Shown in pieces: positions 41,062-47,516 of a stretch of DNA of 47,516 nucleotides. The notes under the pieces were generated by a model. The model saw nothing but the letters and a program-made list of their open reading frames with translations, was not told where the DNA came from and did not search any database. The stretch is taken from assembly GCA_041398965.1 (NCBI GenBank), contig JAWKTT010000035.1, positions 1 through 47,516 on the forward strand. The letters are read 5' to 3'. The DNA is from JAWKTT01 sp041398965. GTDB taxonomy: Bacteria; Planctomycetota; Planctomycetia; Planctomycetales; Planctomycetaceae. Numbering within the stretch: the stretch's first letter is position 1; the number at the start of each line of letters is the position of its first letter. The position numbers were made by a program, and so were the translations under genes.

Positions 41062-43980
41062 TCATTGAACAGTACGTAGTGTGCGAAACCCGATGTCAGC
41101 CCCCGATCTTTCTGGCCAATAGCGGCTGCGGAGGGAGGGGCGGAGGAATTCGATGGAATAGGAAAAGTCGGCACCGCGGACGATGCGGCGGTCGCTGGTT
41201 GCGGGGCCGATGGGATCGATGGCGGGGGCGTTTCGGAACTGTTCGTAGTAATTTGGGGCGAACCAGTCGTGGCACCATTCCCAGACGTTGCCCCCCATGT
41301 CGTACAGGCCGAATCCATTGGGTTTCAGTTGGGCGACCGGATGTACGGTGTCGGCCGCGTTGACTTTATACCAACAGTAGTGTTTCAATTCATCAGCGGC
41401 AACAGGGAAGACATCATTCGATCCGGCACGGCACATGTATTCCCATTCTGCCTCCGTCGGCAGGCGATAGCCGTTGGCAGATTGGTTCAAAACATACTCG
41501 CCACCAATACTCTCGTAGCAGGGCTGCAATCTCTCTTTTTTGCTGAGTTCGTTACAGAAGAGAACGGCGTCATCCCATGAAACGAAGGTCGCGGGATGAG
41601 CAGCGTTGGGATCACCGGCTGTTGCGTGCTTCGGCAAAATCGCTTTCCACTGCGCGACGGTCACTTCGGTAGTGGCAGCATAGAATGGTCTGGAAATGAC
41701 GACATCGTGCGGGATATCCGCTCCGCGAGAGTGAGCATGCGACAGAGCGTCGCTGCTCAACTCACCTGAAGTGGTGACGTCGAGTCCCATTCTGAATCTG
41801 CCGGCCGGTATCAAACGGAGTTTCATGCCAATGGAGTTGGTCGTTTCAGTCTCCACATTCAGATTGGATGCCGCCTCTGCCTGAGCCTGAACAGGATCGA
41901 ACGGTGCGGTAAGTGTCGGTATGGGAGAATTCGGGAGTTTCTTAGACTGCGACGTCTCTGTCCTTGGTGCGAGGCCCGTTGGATTGAGTTGCACAAAGGA
42001 GACCAGGAAGTCAGAACTTGTGTTCCCCTGATAGATCGTCGACGAGATCAAATCATTGTTCAGTGCGAGTTGAGAGATCTCCTTGTGGGGGGAATGGTAA
42101 AGCAGGTCTCCATCGATCCCTTTGATGACGATGTTGATAGCATGGGGATACGTTGTGCCAAGTTCCGCGTTTTTCAGTTGTCGACTTGAGCCACCGCCCG
42201 TCCCCAATGGTGCGAGGGCCTGAATGTCGCCCGAAACGACTGCTCGGACCGAGAAGCTCGCATCCAAATTCATCGGCACATCGAGCCCGAATCGAGCGAA
42301 CCGATAGAACGTGTAGGTGTCGCCATTGAGCTGGCGAGTCCCGATTTCTGTGAGATTTGCGCGGGGATGATTCGGTGGCGAAAAGGTCTCTTTTCCCAAT
42401 TGCTGCCAGTGCCCTCCATCGTCTCTGCGGGAAGTGACAAATCCAATTCCGAGTAACTCTCCGACAGCATCGGCTGGTCTGCGCAGTGCAAAGACCCACT
42501 CAAACGAACCAATCCGCAATGGATTCTCTGCAGAGTGTTTCAGGTGGGACTCTTGCAGGGGGATCAGCCGTGCTTCAATCTCCTCCCCACTCTTCAGTCG
42601 AGCCATGAAGTCCGTCGCGAAGACCTCGAATCCGCTTTTCGAAATCTGCAAACGGTCCTGATCGCGATCGACCTGAATGGTCAGCAGACTTCCATCAACC
42701 GGATCGTTGAGGCGAATCGACTGGTCGCGACTCACGTCAACCTGTAGGGCATTTGATCCTTCATTGATACGAAGCTCGATGATTCCTCGATCCGTCGAAA
42801 TGCGAAAAACGGTCTGATAGAGCGCGACTGCAACAACACACAGCAGGATGAACCCCCCAACTGCGGTCACTGACTTACGCGCACGCGAATGCCTCTGAGA
42901 TGCAAGCTCCCTTTCAATCTCGGCCAGCCTCTTCCGCACTTCCGCAGCGCTGGGTGGACGACGAGACACGTCTTTTTCCAGCAACTCCATGATGAGCAAC
43001 GATAGCGAGGGAGCGACATCCGCAACTTCTGCGGGGGGCTTCGGAGTGTCGAATTGAACGGCCTTCAGTAATTCTGTGGTTGAACCACCATGAAAGGCCG
43101 GTTCTCCGGTCGCGATTTCATACAACGTTGCGCCCAGGCTAAAGAGGTCCGACCGTTGGTCGACCGGATGTCCCGCGGCTTGTTCCGCCGACATGTATCT
43201 GGGAGTTCCGCCCCAAGCCTGATGGTGCCCGCCGTCTTCGCCTTCGTGTCTTACAGCCAGTCCGAAATCCAGAATCCTGACCTCATTGGTCGATTCTTCG
43301 AGCAGAATGTTCTGAGGCTTCAGGTCGCGATGAACAAGTCCGGCATCGTGTATTGTGGTCAAGCCCTCGCAGATCTGTTGTCCAATTCTGCAGACCTCCA
43401 CCGCAGAAAAGTTCCGACACTTCCTCAGCATCTCATCCAGTGTCTTTCCAGCAAAATACTGAAATGAAATGAACGGGATGCCGTCCACTTCGTCGCACTG
43501 GAATACTGTCGCAAGGTGCGGGGCATTGACGCTGACAGCGGCGGCAGCGGTGGCCTCATTCAACAGGCGTTGCTTTTCAGCGGCTGTCAGTCGACTGGGA
43601 TTGACCAGCTTTAATGCCACTAGTCTTTTGAGCTTCAGGTCTTCGGCAAGATAGACGGTCCCCATCCCGCCTCTGCCGAGAAGGCGTTCGATTCGGTAGT
43701 TGCCGAACTGGCTTCCCTGCGACAGATCCTCAGAAATCAGAATCGTCGGATCAGCAGCCGTTTCCTTTGTTAGGGCCTGAATGACCCTCTGAACGCATTC
43801 CGGATCAATTCCAGGGTCGATTGATTCCGATGGAAACTGAAAATAGCCGTTGGCGATGCCGTCTGCCGCGTCAAGGCAACGCCCGCAATCAATCAGATGC
43901 GTTTCAACTTCCGATTCGGCAAGCGCAGCACGCCCGCAGACGAATGCTTGCAATTCGTCTTGAGTCAGGCATGCACGCAT
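41062..43980 (-). CDS. Ser/Thr protein kinase with N-terminal zinc finger and C-terminal FGE-like domain
   Basis: 972 aa. Residues 1-40 carry an anti-sigma-type zinc finger motif (H28...C32-x2-C35 in THLIDCGRC). The Hanks kinase domain spans about 93-345, with GRGGMGTVYLAED, VALKLV (Lys124), VHRDLKPQN, LDFGLA and YMSAEQAAG, all catalytic residues present. A transmembrane helix follows at about 375-395 (VGGFILLCVVAVALYQTVF). A middle beta-rich region precedes a C-terminal formylglycine-generating-enzyme-like domain (NSIGMKLRLIPAGRFRMG, EVTVAQWK, YRLPTEAEWEYMCRAG, DMGGNVWEWC, GADIGFRTL). The FGE segment reads IEFLRPSLRSRYWPERSG, where catalytic FGEs have a Cys, so it is probably non-catalytic. 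The kinase is cytosolic, with the FGE domain outside. It lies downstream of an ECF sigma factor gene. Confidence 0.93.
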   Translation of the reverse strand: MRACLTQDELQAFVCGRAALAESEVETHLIDCGRCLDAADGIANGYFQFPSESIDPGIDPECVQRVIQALTKETAADPTILISEDLSQGSQFGNYRIERLLGRGGMGTVYLAEDLKLKRLVALKLVNPSRLTAAEKQRLLNEATAAAAVSVNAPHLATVFQCDEVDGIPFISFQYFAGKTLDEMLRKCRNFSAVEVCRIGQQICEGLTTIHDAGLVHRDLKPQNILLEESTNEVRILDFGLAVRHEGEDGGHHQAWGGTPRYMSAEQAAGHPVDQRSDLFSLGATLYEIATGEPAFHGGSTTELLKAVQFDTPKPPAEVADVAPSLSLLIMELLEKDVSRRPPSAAEVRKRLAEIERELASQRHSRARKSVTAVGGFILLCVVAVALYQTVFRISTDRGIIELRINEGSNALQVDVSRDQSIRLNDPVDGSLLTIQVDRDQDRLQISKSGFEVFATDFMARLKSGEEIEARLIPLQESHLKHSAENPLRIGSFEWVFALRRPADAVGELLGIGFVTSRRDDGGHWQQLGKETFSPPNHPRANLTEIGTRQLNGDTYTFYRFARFGLDVPMNLDASFSVRAVVSGDIQALAPLGTGGGSSRQLKNAELGTTYPHAINIVIKGIDGDLLYHSPHKEISQLALNNDLISSTIYQGNTSSDFLVSFVQLNPTGLAPRTETSQSKKLPNSPIPTLTAPFDPVQAQAEAASNLNVETETTNSIGMKLRLIPAGRFRMGLDVTTSGELSSDALSHAHSRGADIPHDVVISRPFYAATTEVTVAQWKAILPKHATAGDPNAAHPATFVSWDDAVLFCNELSKKERLQPCYESIGGEYVLNQSANGYRLPTEAEWEYMCRAGSNDVFPVAADELKHYCWYKVNAADTVHPVAQLKPNGFGLYDMGGNVWEWCHDWFAPNYYEQFRNAPAIDPIGPATSDRRIVRGADFSYSIEFLRPSLRSRYWPERSGADIGFRTLRTVQ

Positions 43981-44305
43981 GAGGGATTCTCCAGGGGTCG
44001 AACTTCACGAAACAAGCGAGTTCAACTTGTCATACCAATGCAACTGTGGCCCTGTGACACGCTACGCGGTTCTTCCCGTATTCGAAATGCCGCAGCAGGC
44101 CTTGGACGAAGGAGCGTCGATTGACGACCGGGGAGGCCGAGAGAATCTCGTGCAACTTGCCTTTGGCCCGGATGTTGACCATCCGCACACTATTTGACCG
44201 CGTAGATGTCAGGAAGATCGCCTGGGGTCACGGGAGCGAGGCGAACATCTGGCTGCCGCATCGAGTTCGCCCCAGCTGCCCGCTGACCCCTCCGTTCAGG
44301 TGCCC
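43981..44305 (-). other. Leader region of the kinase gene with a sigma-factor remnant
   Basis: 325 bases upstream of the kinase. 44122-44198 is a vestige of an ECF sigma C-terminus (see separate entry). The remainder, including the Shine-Dalgarno region before the kinase ATG, shows no gene. Confidence 0.45.
44122..44198 (-). pseudogene. Vestigial C-terminus of an ECF sigma factor
   Basis: On the minus strand a frame reads NSVRMVNIRAKGKLHEILSA, corresponding to EAVKMANIRVTRKLHEILGD at the end of the intact sigma factor (44847-45422). The DNA matches too: TCGTGCAACTTGC at 44148-44160 recurs at 44867-44879. Nothing sigma-like continues upstream. The piece is thus a leftover of a second sigma gene that once stood directly before the kinase. 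Confidence 0.7.
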
Positions 44306-44602
44306 TTAGGGAATCGTGATGTCGAAGCGGGTACTCCCCTTGACCGTCACGGAGCCAACTTTCGTCCCCTTGACGAAAATGTTGATTTCCCTTCCAACGG
44401 TTTCACCAAAGTCCAGTTCATAGGAACCGTTCTTCGGATACGCCTTCTTCGAGTTCCAACTCGTGGATACGCCGACTTCACCTCCCGCCTTCGATCCGTC
44501 TTTGTAGACGATCTTGCCGAACAACTTGTCAGCGAACGCGGGGGAGCATGTGAAGACTGTGACGAGCGTGACGCACAGCAGGAGAGATGCGAATCGTTTC
44601 AT
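44306..44602 (-). CDS. Small exported protein of unknown function
   Basis: 98 aa. The start ATG 44600-44602 (MKRFASLLLCVTLVTVFTCS) gives a clear signal peptide with PAFA-DK as the cleavage site. The mature chain of about 73 residues is beta-rich (LFGKIVYKDGSKAGGEVGVS, INIFVKGTKVGSVTVKGSTR). It resembles small carboxypeptidase-regulatory-like or Ig-like beta domains, but no family is certain. It sits between the sigma factor and the kinase on the same strand, a place where planctomycetes often have short secreted proteins. A remnant AT-rich promoter-like stretch (CTTGGAAAAAACT, about 44789-44801 minus) precedes it. Confidence 0.75.
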   Translation of the reverse strand: MKRFASLLLCVTLVTVFTCSPAFADKLFGKIVYKDGSKAGGEVGVSTSWNSKKAYPKNGSYELDFGETVGREINIFVKGTKVGSVTVKGSTRFDITIP

Positions 44603-44846
44603 GGGGGGGCCTTTCAAGGTGACAGGAGTTGAAAGAGCTCACAAGCCGTGAGTCTCACGAAATGTGATGGTCCAATTCCGATCTTCGTATCGATGACGGT
44701 GATCGATGTTGGTGAATTCACAATCGGATTGAACGCATTCACCTTGTATTACGAATGAACCTGCCGTGCTGTAACATGCGGCGGAGTTTTTTCCAAGTTT
44801 TCTGACTGCAGAGCCACCCCCCTGGCAACGAAATGACGAGTGGCTG

Positions 44847-45422
44847 TCACGAATCCCCAAGGATTTCGTGCAACTTGCGGGTCACTCGAATGTTGGCCAT
44901 TTTTACAGCCTCTTCTGTCATGCCCCATTCCGCCGCGATCTGAGAAATGGGTGTCCCTTCATGTACTGCCAGAAACGCTCTCGCGTGCTTCTGGCTGACC
45001 GATCCCTTTTTCACCAGCAGGCTCAGAGTGTCCTGCCAGACCAGCGTTTGGAACTCGACCGATTCGAAGTAGCTGGACGGCCCGTCGCAGAGCAACTCAG
45101 CTTCGAAGATGGAAACAAATTCTCTGCGTTTGGTGCGTCTGTAATGGTCAATTGCCGCGCGACAACACACGGTCTTGAGCCATGATCGAAAACTTCGATT
45201 TGAGTCATACACAAACTTCCCTTCCACGAACTGTCGGTAAACATGAAGTATGACACCACTCGCCCGCTCGTCGAGATCGCTCGCGGGCACACCTGACCGC
45301 TTCAACCATGCGGTGATTGGTCGAGTGTAGATTTCGTAAAAGACTTTCCACGCTTCATGATCTGCCGGATCGCGAAGTCGTTCCATAAGTGTTGGCGATG
45401 TCGATTCCGGAGCAATGGCCAT
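44847..45422 (-). CDS. ECF-type RNA polymerase sigma factor
   Basis: 191 aa. The sigma-70 region 2 is visible as DHEAWKVFYEIYTRPITAWL, then SDLDERASGVILHVYRQF and YDSNRSFRSWLKTVCCRAAI (about 18-95). Region 4 is KHARAFLAVHEGTPISQIAA and WGMTEEAVKMANIRVTRKL at the C-terminus. This is the planctomycete sigma subgroup often encoded with kinases. I use ATG 45420-45422 (MAIAPESTSPTLMERLRDP); longer frames run into a repeat. It is presumably the regulator of the locus downstream, with the kinase zinc finger as a candidate partner. A second, decayed sigma C-terminus lies closer to the kinase. Confidence 0.92.
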   Translation of the reverse strand: MAIAPESTSPTLMERLRDPADHEAWKVFYEIYTRPITAWLKRSGVPASDLDERASGVILHVYRQFVEGKFVYDSNRSFRSWLKTVCCRAAIDHYRRTKRREFVSIFEAELLCDGPSSYFESVEFQTLVWQDTLSLLVKKGSVSQKHARAFLAVHEGTPISQIAAEWGMTEEAVKMANIRVTRKLHEILGDS

Positions 45423-45489
45423 CAATGGAGTCTCAAGCAAGGTGAGATTTTGGACAGGACAGAAAGTTTGCAGTAGGGTCGCTAGGTGC

Positions 45490-45686
45490 CACTGCTGACT
45501 CGTCCAGCAGTGTCGATGGGCGCTCAATTTCGAAGGCAAAACATAGAAGGCAAAACTCGGTCGATTCAACGCTGATTTCACAAGCAGTGAACCGACCGGC
45601 TGTCATCACGTGGGGAGGGAGACAGAATGGTGATGATAGTTCAACCTCACATCTCGCCTCAACACTGCTGGACGAACCAGCAGTGT
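45490..45686. repeat. CAGCAGTG palindromes in inverted orientation
   Basis: 45490-45512: CACTGCTG-GACTCGTC-type loop-CAGCAGTG. 45662-45686: ACACTGCTGG...CCAGCAGTGT. The reverse complement of the first matches the second over about 22 of 25 bases. They are about 150 bases apart. Confidence 0.7.
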
Positions 45687-45823
45687 CACCCCGCAGAGCC
45701 GAGCAGCCTGCCTTGAGTCGACGCGTTGAGTTTCTAACGGTAGCAGTCCTCAATGAGTCCAACACCAAGCCGGCTAACCCAACTTCCCCAGAAGCTAAGC
45801 GTCGAACAACCTTAGTTTGTCCC

Positions 45824-45883
45824 CTTTCGCTCCGCGAAAGTCGCGTCTGGTTGGTGTTTCCACCCCTTTCGCGGAGCGAAAGG
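45824..45883. repeat. Pair of CTTTCGC/GCGAAAG hairpins
   Basis: 45824-45840 CTTTCGCTCCGCGAAAG and 45866-45882 CTTTCGCGGAGCGAAAG are each self-complementary at the ends, and the two are exact reverse complements of each other. Gene-free surroundings suggest a dispersed palindromic repeat. Confidence 0.75.
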
Positions 45884-45975
45884 CGACAATCGTTTTCAGT
45901 CCGCTACTCACTGGAAGCGACCGCCACACTCGACGCCCCACCTTCGTTGCACCGCACCCCAGGAGAGAACACCGA

Positions 45976-46034
45976 CAGCCCCGCACGCCCGGTGGTGTGG
46001 GGAGGGTCATCCGCAAGGATGGCCCTTACCCGAT
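45976..46034 (+). ncRNA. Probable 3' end remnant of a group II intron (domain V/VI)
   Basis: The plus strand shows CCGCACGCCCGGTGG, like the right strand of a domain V. It is followed by GTGGGGAGGG and a domain VI-like stem GGGTCATCC-GCAA-GGATGGCCC with a GNRA loop, then CTTACCCGAT. The A of TTACCCGAT lies 7 nt from the putative 3' end, where the branch-point A would be, and AT fits the AY 3' terminus. The left strand of domain V and everything upstream is missing or unrecognised. It abuts the stop codon of the gene at 46035-46670, in the opposite orientation. No reverse transcriptase is visible. Tentative. Confidence 0.45.
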
Positions 46035-46670
46035 TTAGTCATCTGATTCTGTTTCAGTGGCCAGCGTGCCAGCTGATATGGCGTGAGCACGATAGGCCAA
46101 GACCGGATACAGGAATGACAGGAAGAAGACCATGATTTCGTTTGGATATGCGTAAATGCGGACTCCCTCGTCAGCGTGATATTCTGCGCGAATGATTGCC
46201 CGTTTGTAAGGTTGACGATCCCATTGTCTGAATGAGCGATCCTGATACTGGATGACGATTTCATCTGCGGCGTCGTTTTTTGCAGGGACAAGCATGAATT
46301 CATCGTTGATCGGCAGTTGTTCGATATCAGTTTCGACTGCGGACCACGGAATAAACAAGCGATCGTAGTCGCAGCCGATGGAGCAACCGTCTTTTGAGAC
46401 AAAAGCGGCGATACCGCCAACCCGGTACCCCTTTATGAAGAACCGAGTAGCGGTGAAGGTGCCGAGCGTAGCAATGCCGAGACCGACGACCCAGACAGGT
46501 TTCATTTCAAGCCAGAAGTATCCGGCGGCGGCAATGATGAAGCCAACGAGTGCAACGCCGGCGAAACGGTACCATGGATTGTTCCACGGGATGGTGATTT
46601 CACCGTGCTGTTCAACCAGTGACCATTTCTCTTCGCCCTCGCGGAGCCAGTCGTTGAGTTGTTCTGTCAC
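46035..46670 (-). CDS. Two-helix membrane protein encoded on a probable integron cassette
   Basis: 211 aa, GTG start at 46668-46670. The N-terminus is amphipathic (MTEQLNDWLREGEEKWSLVE), followed by two transmembrane helices (YRFAGVALVGFIIAAAGYFWL and VWVVGLGIATLGTFTATRF, about 34-75). A cytosolic PH-like region (DRLFIPWSAVETDIEQLPIN, DEIVIQYQDRSF) comes next, and a hydrophobic segment near the C-terminus (IMVFFLSFLYPVLAY). No family is recognised. The gene begins 32 bases after the GTTAGCC boundary of an attC site. Its last codons and stop (GATGACTAA) are the near-complement of that boundary (TTAGCCATC), as expected for a cassette whose attC followed directly. Confidence 0.75.
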   Translation of the reverse strand: MTEQLNDWLREGEEKWSLVEQHGEITIPWNNPWYRFAGVALVGFIIAAAGYFWLEMKPVWVVGLGIATLGTFTATRFFIKGYRVGGIAAFVSKDGCSIGCDYDRLFIPWSAVETDIEQLPINDEFMLVPAKNDAADEIVIQYQDRSFRQWDRQPYKRAIIRAEYHADEGVRIYAYPNEIMVFFLSFLYPVLAYRAHAISAGTLATETESDD

Positions 46671-46701
46671 GGCAACGGCCCACGAGGTGTGATTATTTGA
46701 T

Positions 46702-46794
46702 GGCTAACGACCCAAGCTCAGCGACCCGGCGCACGGGACGCAACGATTGCAACCGCGACGCTCCCGCCGGGTTCGCTGCAGCGCATGGTTAGGC
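46702..46794 (-). repeat. attC-like integron recombination site
   Basis: On the minus strand: GCCTAAC (R'', consensus RYYYAAC) at 46788-46794 and GTTAGCC (R', near GTTRRRY) at 46702-46708, 93 bp end to end. Inner arms GCTGCAGCGAACCCGGCG and CGCCGGGTCGCTGAGC pair with one extra G and one extra A on one side, the extrahelical bases typical of attC. It separates two minus-strand genes. Confidence 0.8.
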
Positions 46795-46797
46795 ACA

Positions 46798-47235
46798 TCA
46801 CTGCTTGGGGTTCGTGCCCCATCCATCAAACTCGCAATCATGCTCACGTCCAATATCACACATGCGACCTGTCCAATCGAGAACCGTCTTTTCGTCCATC
46901 CGCATCGGCGATGTCCAGCCTGTCACGACAAGCTGTTTCTTGTCGCTCGCCGAGTGGTCGTACCTGCCAGTGTAACCCATGTCAGCCAACTTCTGAGACA
47001 AGGCTGCCGCCTTCTCCTTCGTGTTCGTGTAAAAGAAGTACTCCAGCTTGAGCTGGCTCTCGTCCGTGACGCCATAAGTCCTGAGCTGGGCAACTGTCTG
47101 TGGACTCATGGTGAGCTGTCGGGAACGATTTTCGGCGTATGCAGACTCGGACTGAAAAGGGCCACCGCTGCCCGGCTTGCATCCAAACAATGTGCTAAAG
47201 AATCCCATAATAACTAAGAGTGTGACTGGACGCAT
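46798..47235 (-). CDS. Lipoprotein with RraB-like domain, cassette-encoded
   Basis: 145 aa. A signal peptide with lipobox (LVIMGFFSTLFGCKPG) suggests a lipid-anchored protein. The C-terminal part (about 62-145) resembles the RraB/DUF1260 fold of ribonuclease E regulators: LEYFFYTNTKEKAAALSQKL, then MGYTGRYDHS, VVTGWTSPM and the characteristic CEFDGWGT end. Known RraB proteins are cytoplasmic, so an exported version would have another role. The start ATG 47233-47235 lies 3 bases after GTTAGGCACATCAGCG. The stop TGA is part of the attC boundary sequence, typical for compact cassettes. Confidence 0.75.
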   Translation of the reverse strand: MRPVTLLVIMGFFSTLFGCKPGSGGPFQSESAYAENRSRQLTMSPQTVAQLRTYGVTDESQLKLEYFFYTNTKEKAAALSQKLADMGYTGRYDHSASDKKQLVVTGWTSPMRMDEKTVLDWTGRMCDIGREHDCEFDGWGTNPKQ

Positions 47236-47303
47236 CGCTGATGTGCCTAACTTGTTATCATACAGAAGTCATCTGCCTTTTGATTTGGCGTTGATTCTGT
47301 CTA

Positions 47304-47516
47304 ATGGGACTTGTTGTTGGAGGGGCCGGGGGTTGTGATTTGGGAGAAGTCCTTATCGACCAATGGGAACTGGCGACGGTGGGGATTTTATTCTGCAGCG
47401 AGGTCAACGGCAAGGGGAGACAGGTGGACGGTTTGAAAGTGGGTGCAGTCGCCAATTGGGGGTTGCTCATCTGTTCACCGCGAACAAGTTTGGCAGGTGA
47501 CGTGGCGATGTTCAGG
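47304..47516 (+). CDS. Open frame running off the window end (uncertain)
   Basis: From ATG 47304 the plus frame stays open for 71 codons to the end of the window (LVVGGAGGCDLGEVLIDQWE ... VGAVANWGLLICSPRTSL). The chain is protein-like but matches nothing I know. The minus strand is also open over the same stretch, with a Pro/Ser/Thr-rich product. Neither can be decided without the next bases. Confidence 0.25.
   Translation, partial: MGLVVGGAGGCDLGEVLIDQWELATVGILFCSEVNGKGRQVDGLKVGAVANWGLLICSPRTSLAGDVAMFR

Larger units (their letters stand above)
45423..45975. other. Spacer with two sets of inverted repeats
   Basis: About 550 bases upstream of the sigma gene without a supported gene. It contains two palindromes with CACTGCTG...CAGCAGTG arms (45490-45512 and 45662-45686). 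It also contains two hairpins with CTTTCGC...GCGAAAG arms (45824-45840 and 45866-45882) that are exact reverse complements of each other. The sigma promoter must be near the left end. Confidence 0.5.
46702..47251 (-). mobile_element. Complete integron gene cassette (RraB-like lipoprotein)
   Basis: Left cassette boundary GTTAGGCACATCA (47239-47251, minus strand). One gene (46798-47235) follows. At the end is TGATGTGCCTAAC, the start of attC (46788-46800). The 13-base complementarity between the cassette's first bases and its R'' side is what a site-specifically inserted cassette must show, because both come from its own attC. No integrase gene is in the window. Confidence 0.75.

Noticed and set aside
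44639..44860. 73-codon minus frame overlapping the sigma-factor end
   Set aside because: It needs a TTG start inside the sigma gene, has no recognisable features, and no ribosome-binding site.
47258..47470. 70-codon minus frame before the RraB-like cassette
   Set aside because: Pro/Ser/Thr-rich low-complexity product, no start signal; its stop is 7 bases from the cassette boundary, leaving no room for an attC. The opposite strand is equally open.
1..47516. CRISPR array, ribosomal RNA, replication origin
   Set aside because: No regularly spaced direct repeats, no rRNA-like conserved stretches, and no cluster of DnaA boxes were seen.

Overview
The window looks like chromosomal DNA of a planctomycete (Planctomycetota, Planctomycetales-type). 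The sequence-level reasons are: a giant LamG + DUF1549 + DUF1553 protein with a CxxCH motif, a PSCyt1-type haem domain fused to WD40 repeats, a Ser/Thr kinase fused to a formylglycine-enzyme-like domain and paired with an ECF sigma factor, a FecR-like membrane protein, very long intergenic spacers, and several dispersed palindromic repeat families. The species cannot be named from the sequence.

Layout. 1-287: end of a PQQ-type beta-propeller gene (+). 344-5045 (-): a GyrB/ParE-type topoisomerase subunit, two small exported low-complexity proteins (His-rich, then Asn/Gly/Tyr-rich) and a Nudix hydrolase. 5196-6455 (+): a small unknown protein and a DUF58/vWA protein. 6761-10220 (-): a PSCyt1-WD40 protein and a class V cysteine-desulfurase-like enzyme. 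10861-12467 (+): three unknown genes, two of them in one reading frame separated by a single TAA, followed by a broken RAYT transposase. 12708-16505 (-): cytochrome b fused to two cytochrome c domains, its Rieske partner, and a DHH phosphoesterase (NrnA type). 16839-19519 (+): a membrane FecR-like protein overlapping a gamma-glutamylcyclotransferase-like gene. 19559-20740 (-): pgk. 21825-23459 (+): a lipoprotein and a PPP-family phosphatase. 23778-25078: an intact IS4-like element inserted at the end of a palindromic repeat. 25312-27070 (+): a Gfo/Idh/MocA oxidoreductase and an unknown gene. 27146-35034 (-): pdxA and rfbC (overlapping), the LamG-DUF1549-DUF1553 protein, nadA, and an exported aldose 1-epimerase. 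35397-36086 (+): an unknown membrane protein.

36274-45422 (-) is an accessory signalling locus. In transcription order it holds an ECF sigma factor, a small exported protein, a kinase with an N-terminal zinc finger and a C-terminal FGE-like domain, a GYF_2 membrane protein translationally coupled to the kinase, a 41-residue DnaJ-type zinc-finger ORF, a second GYF_2 membrane protein with DnaJ-like CxxC motifs, and a zinc-ribbon membrane protein. It carries two decayed duplicates: a sigma-factor C-terminus upstream of the kinase, and the 3' end of the second GYF_2 gene.

45976-47251 (-) has the architecture of integron gene cassettes without an integrase in view. There is one well-formed attC-like site (46702-46794) and a complete cassette carrying an RraB-like lipoprotein. 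A second cassette gene has at its stop codon a complement of its own left boundary, and directly abutting it on the opposite strand is what looks like the 3' end (domain VI) of a group II intron. This is the most unusual part of the window. The last 213 bases hold only an open frame of uncertain status.
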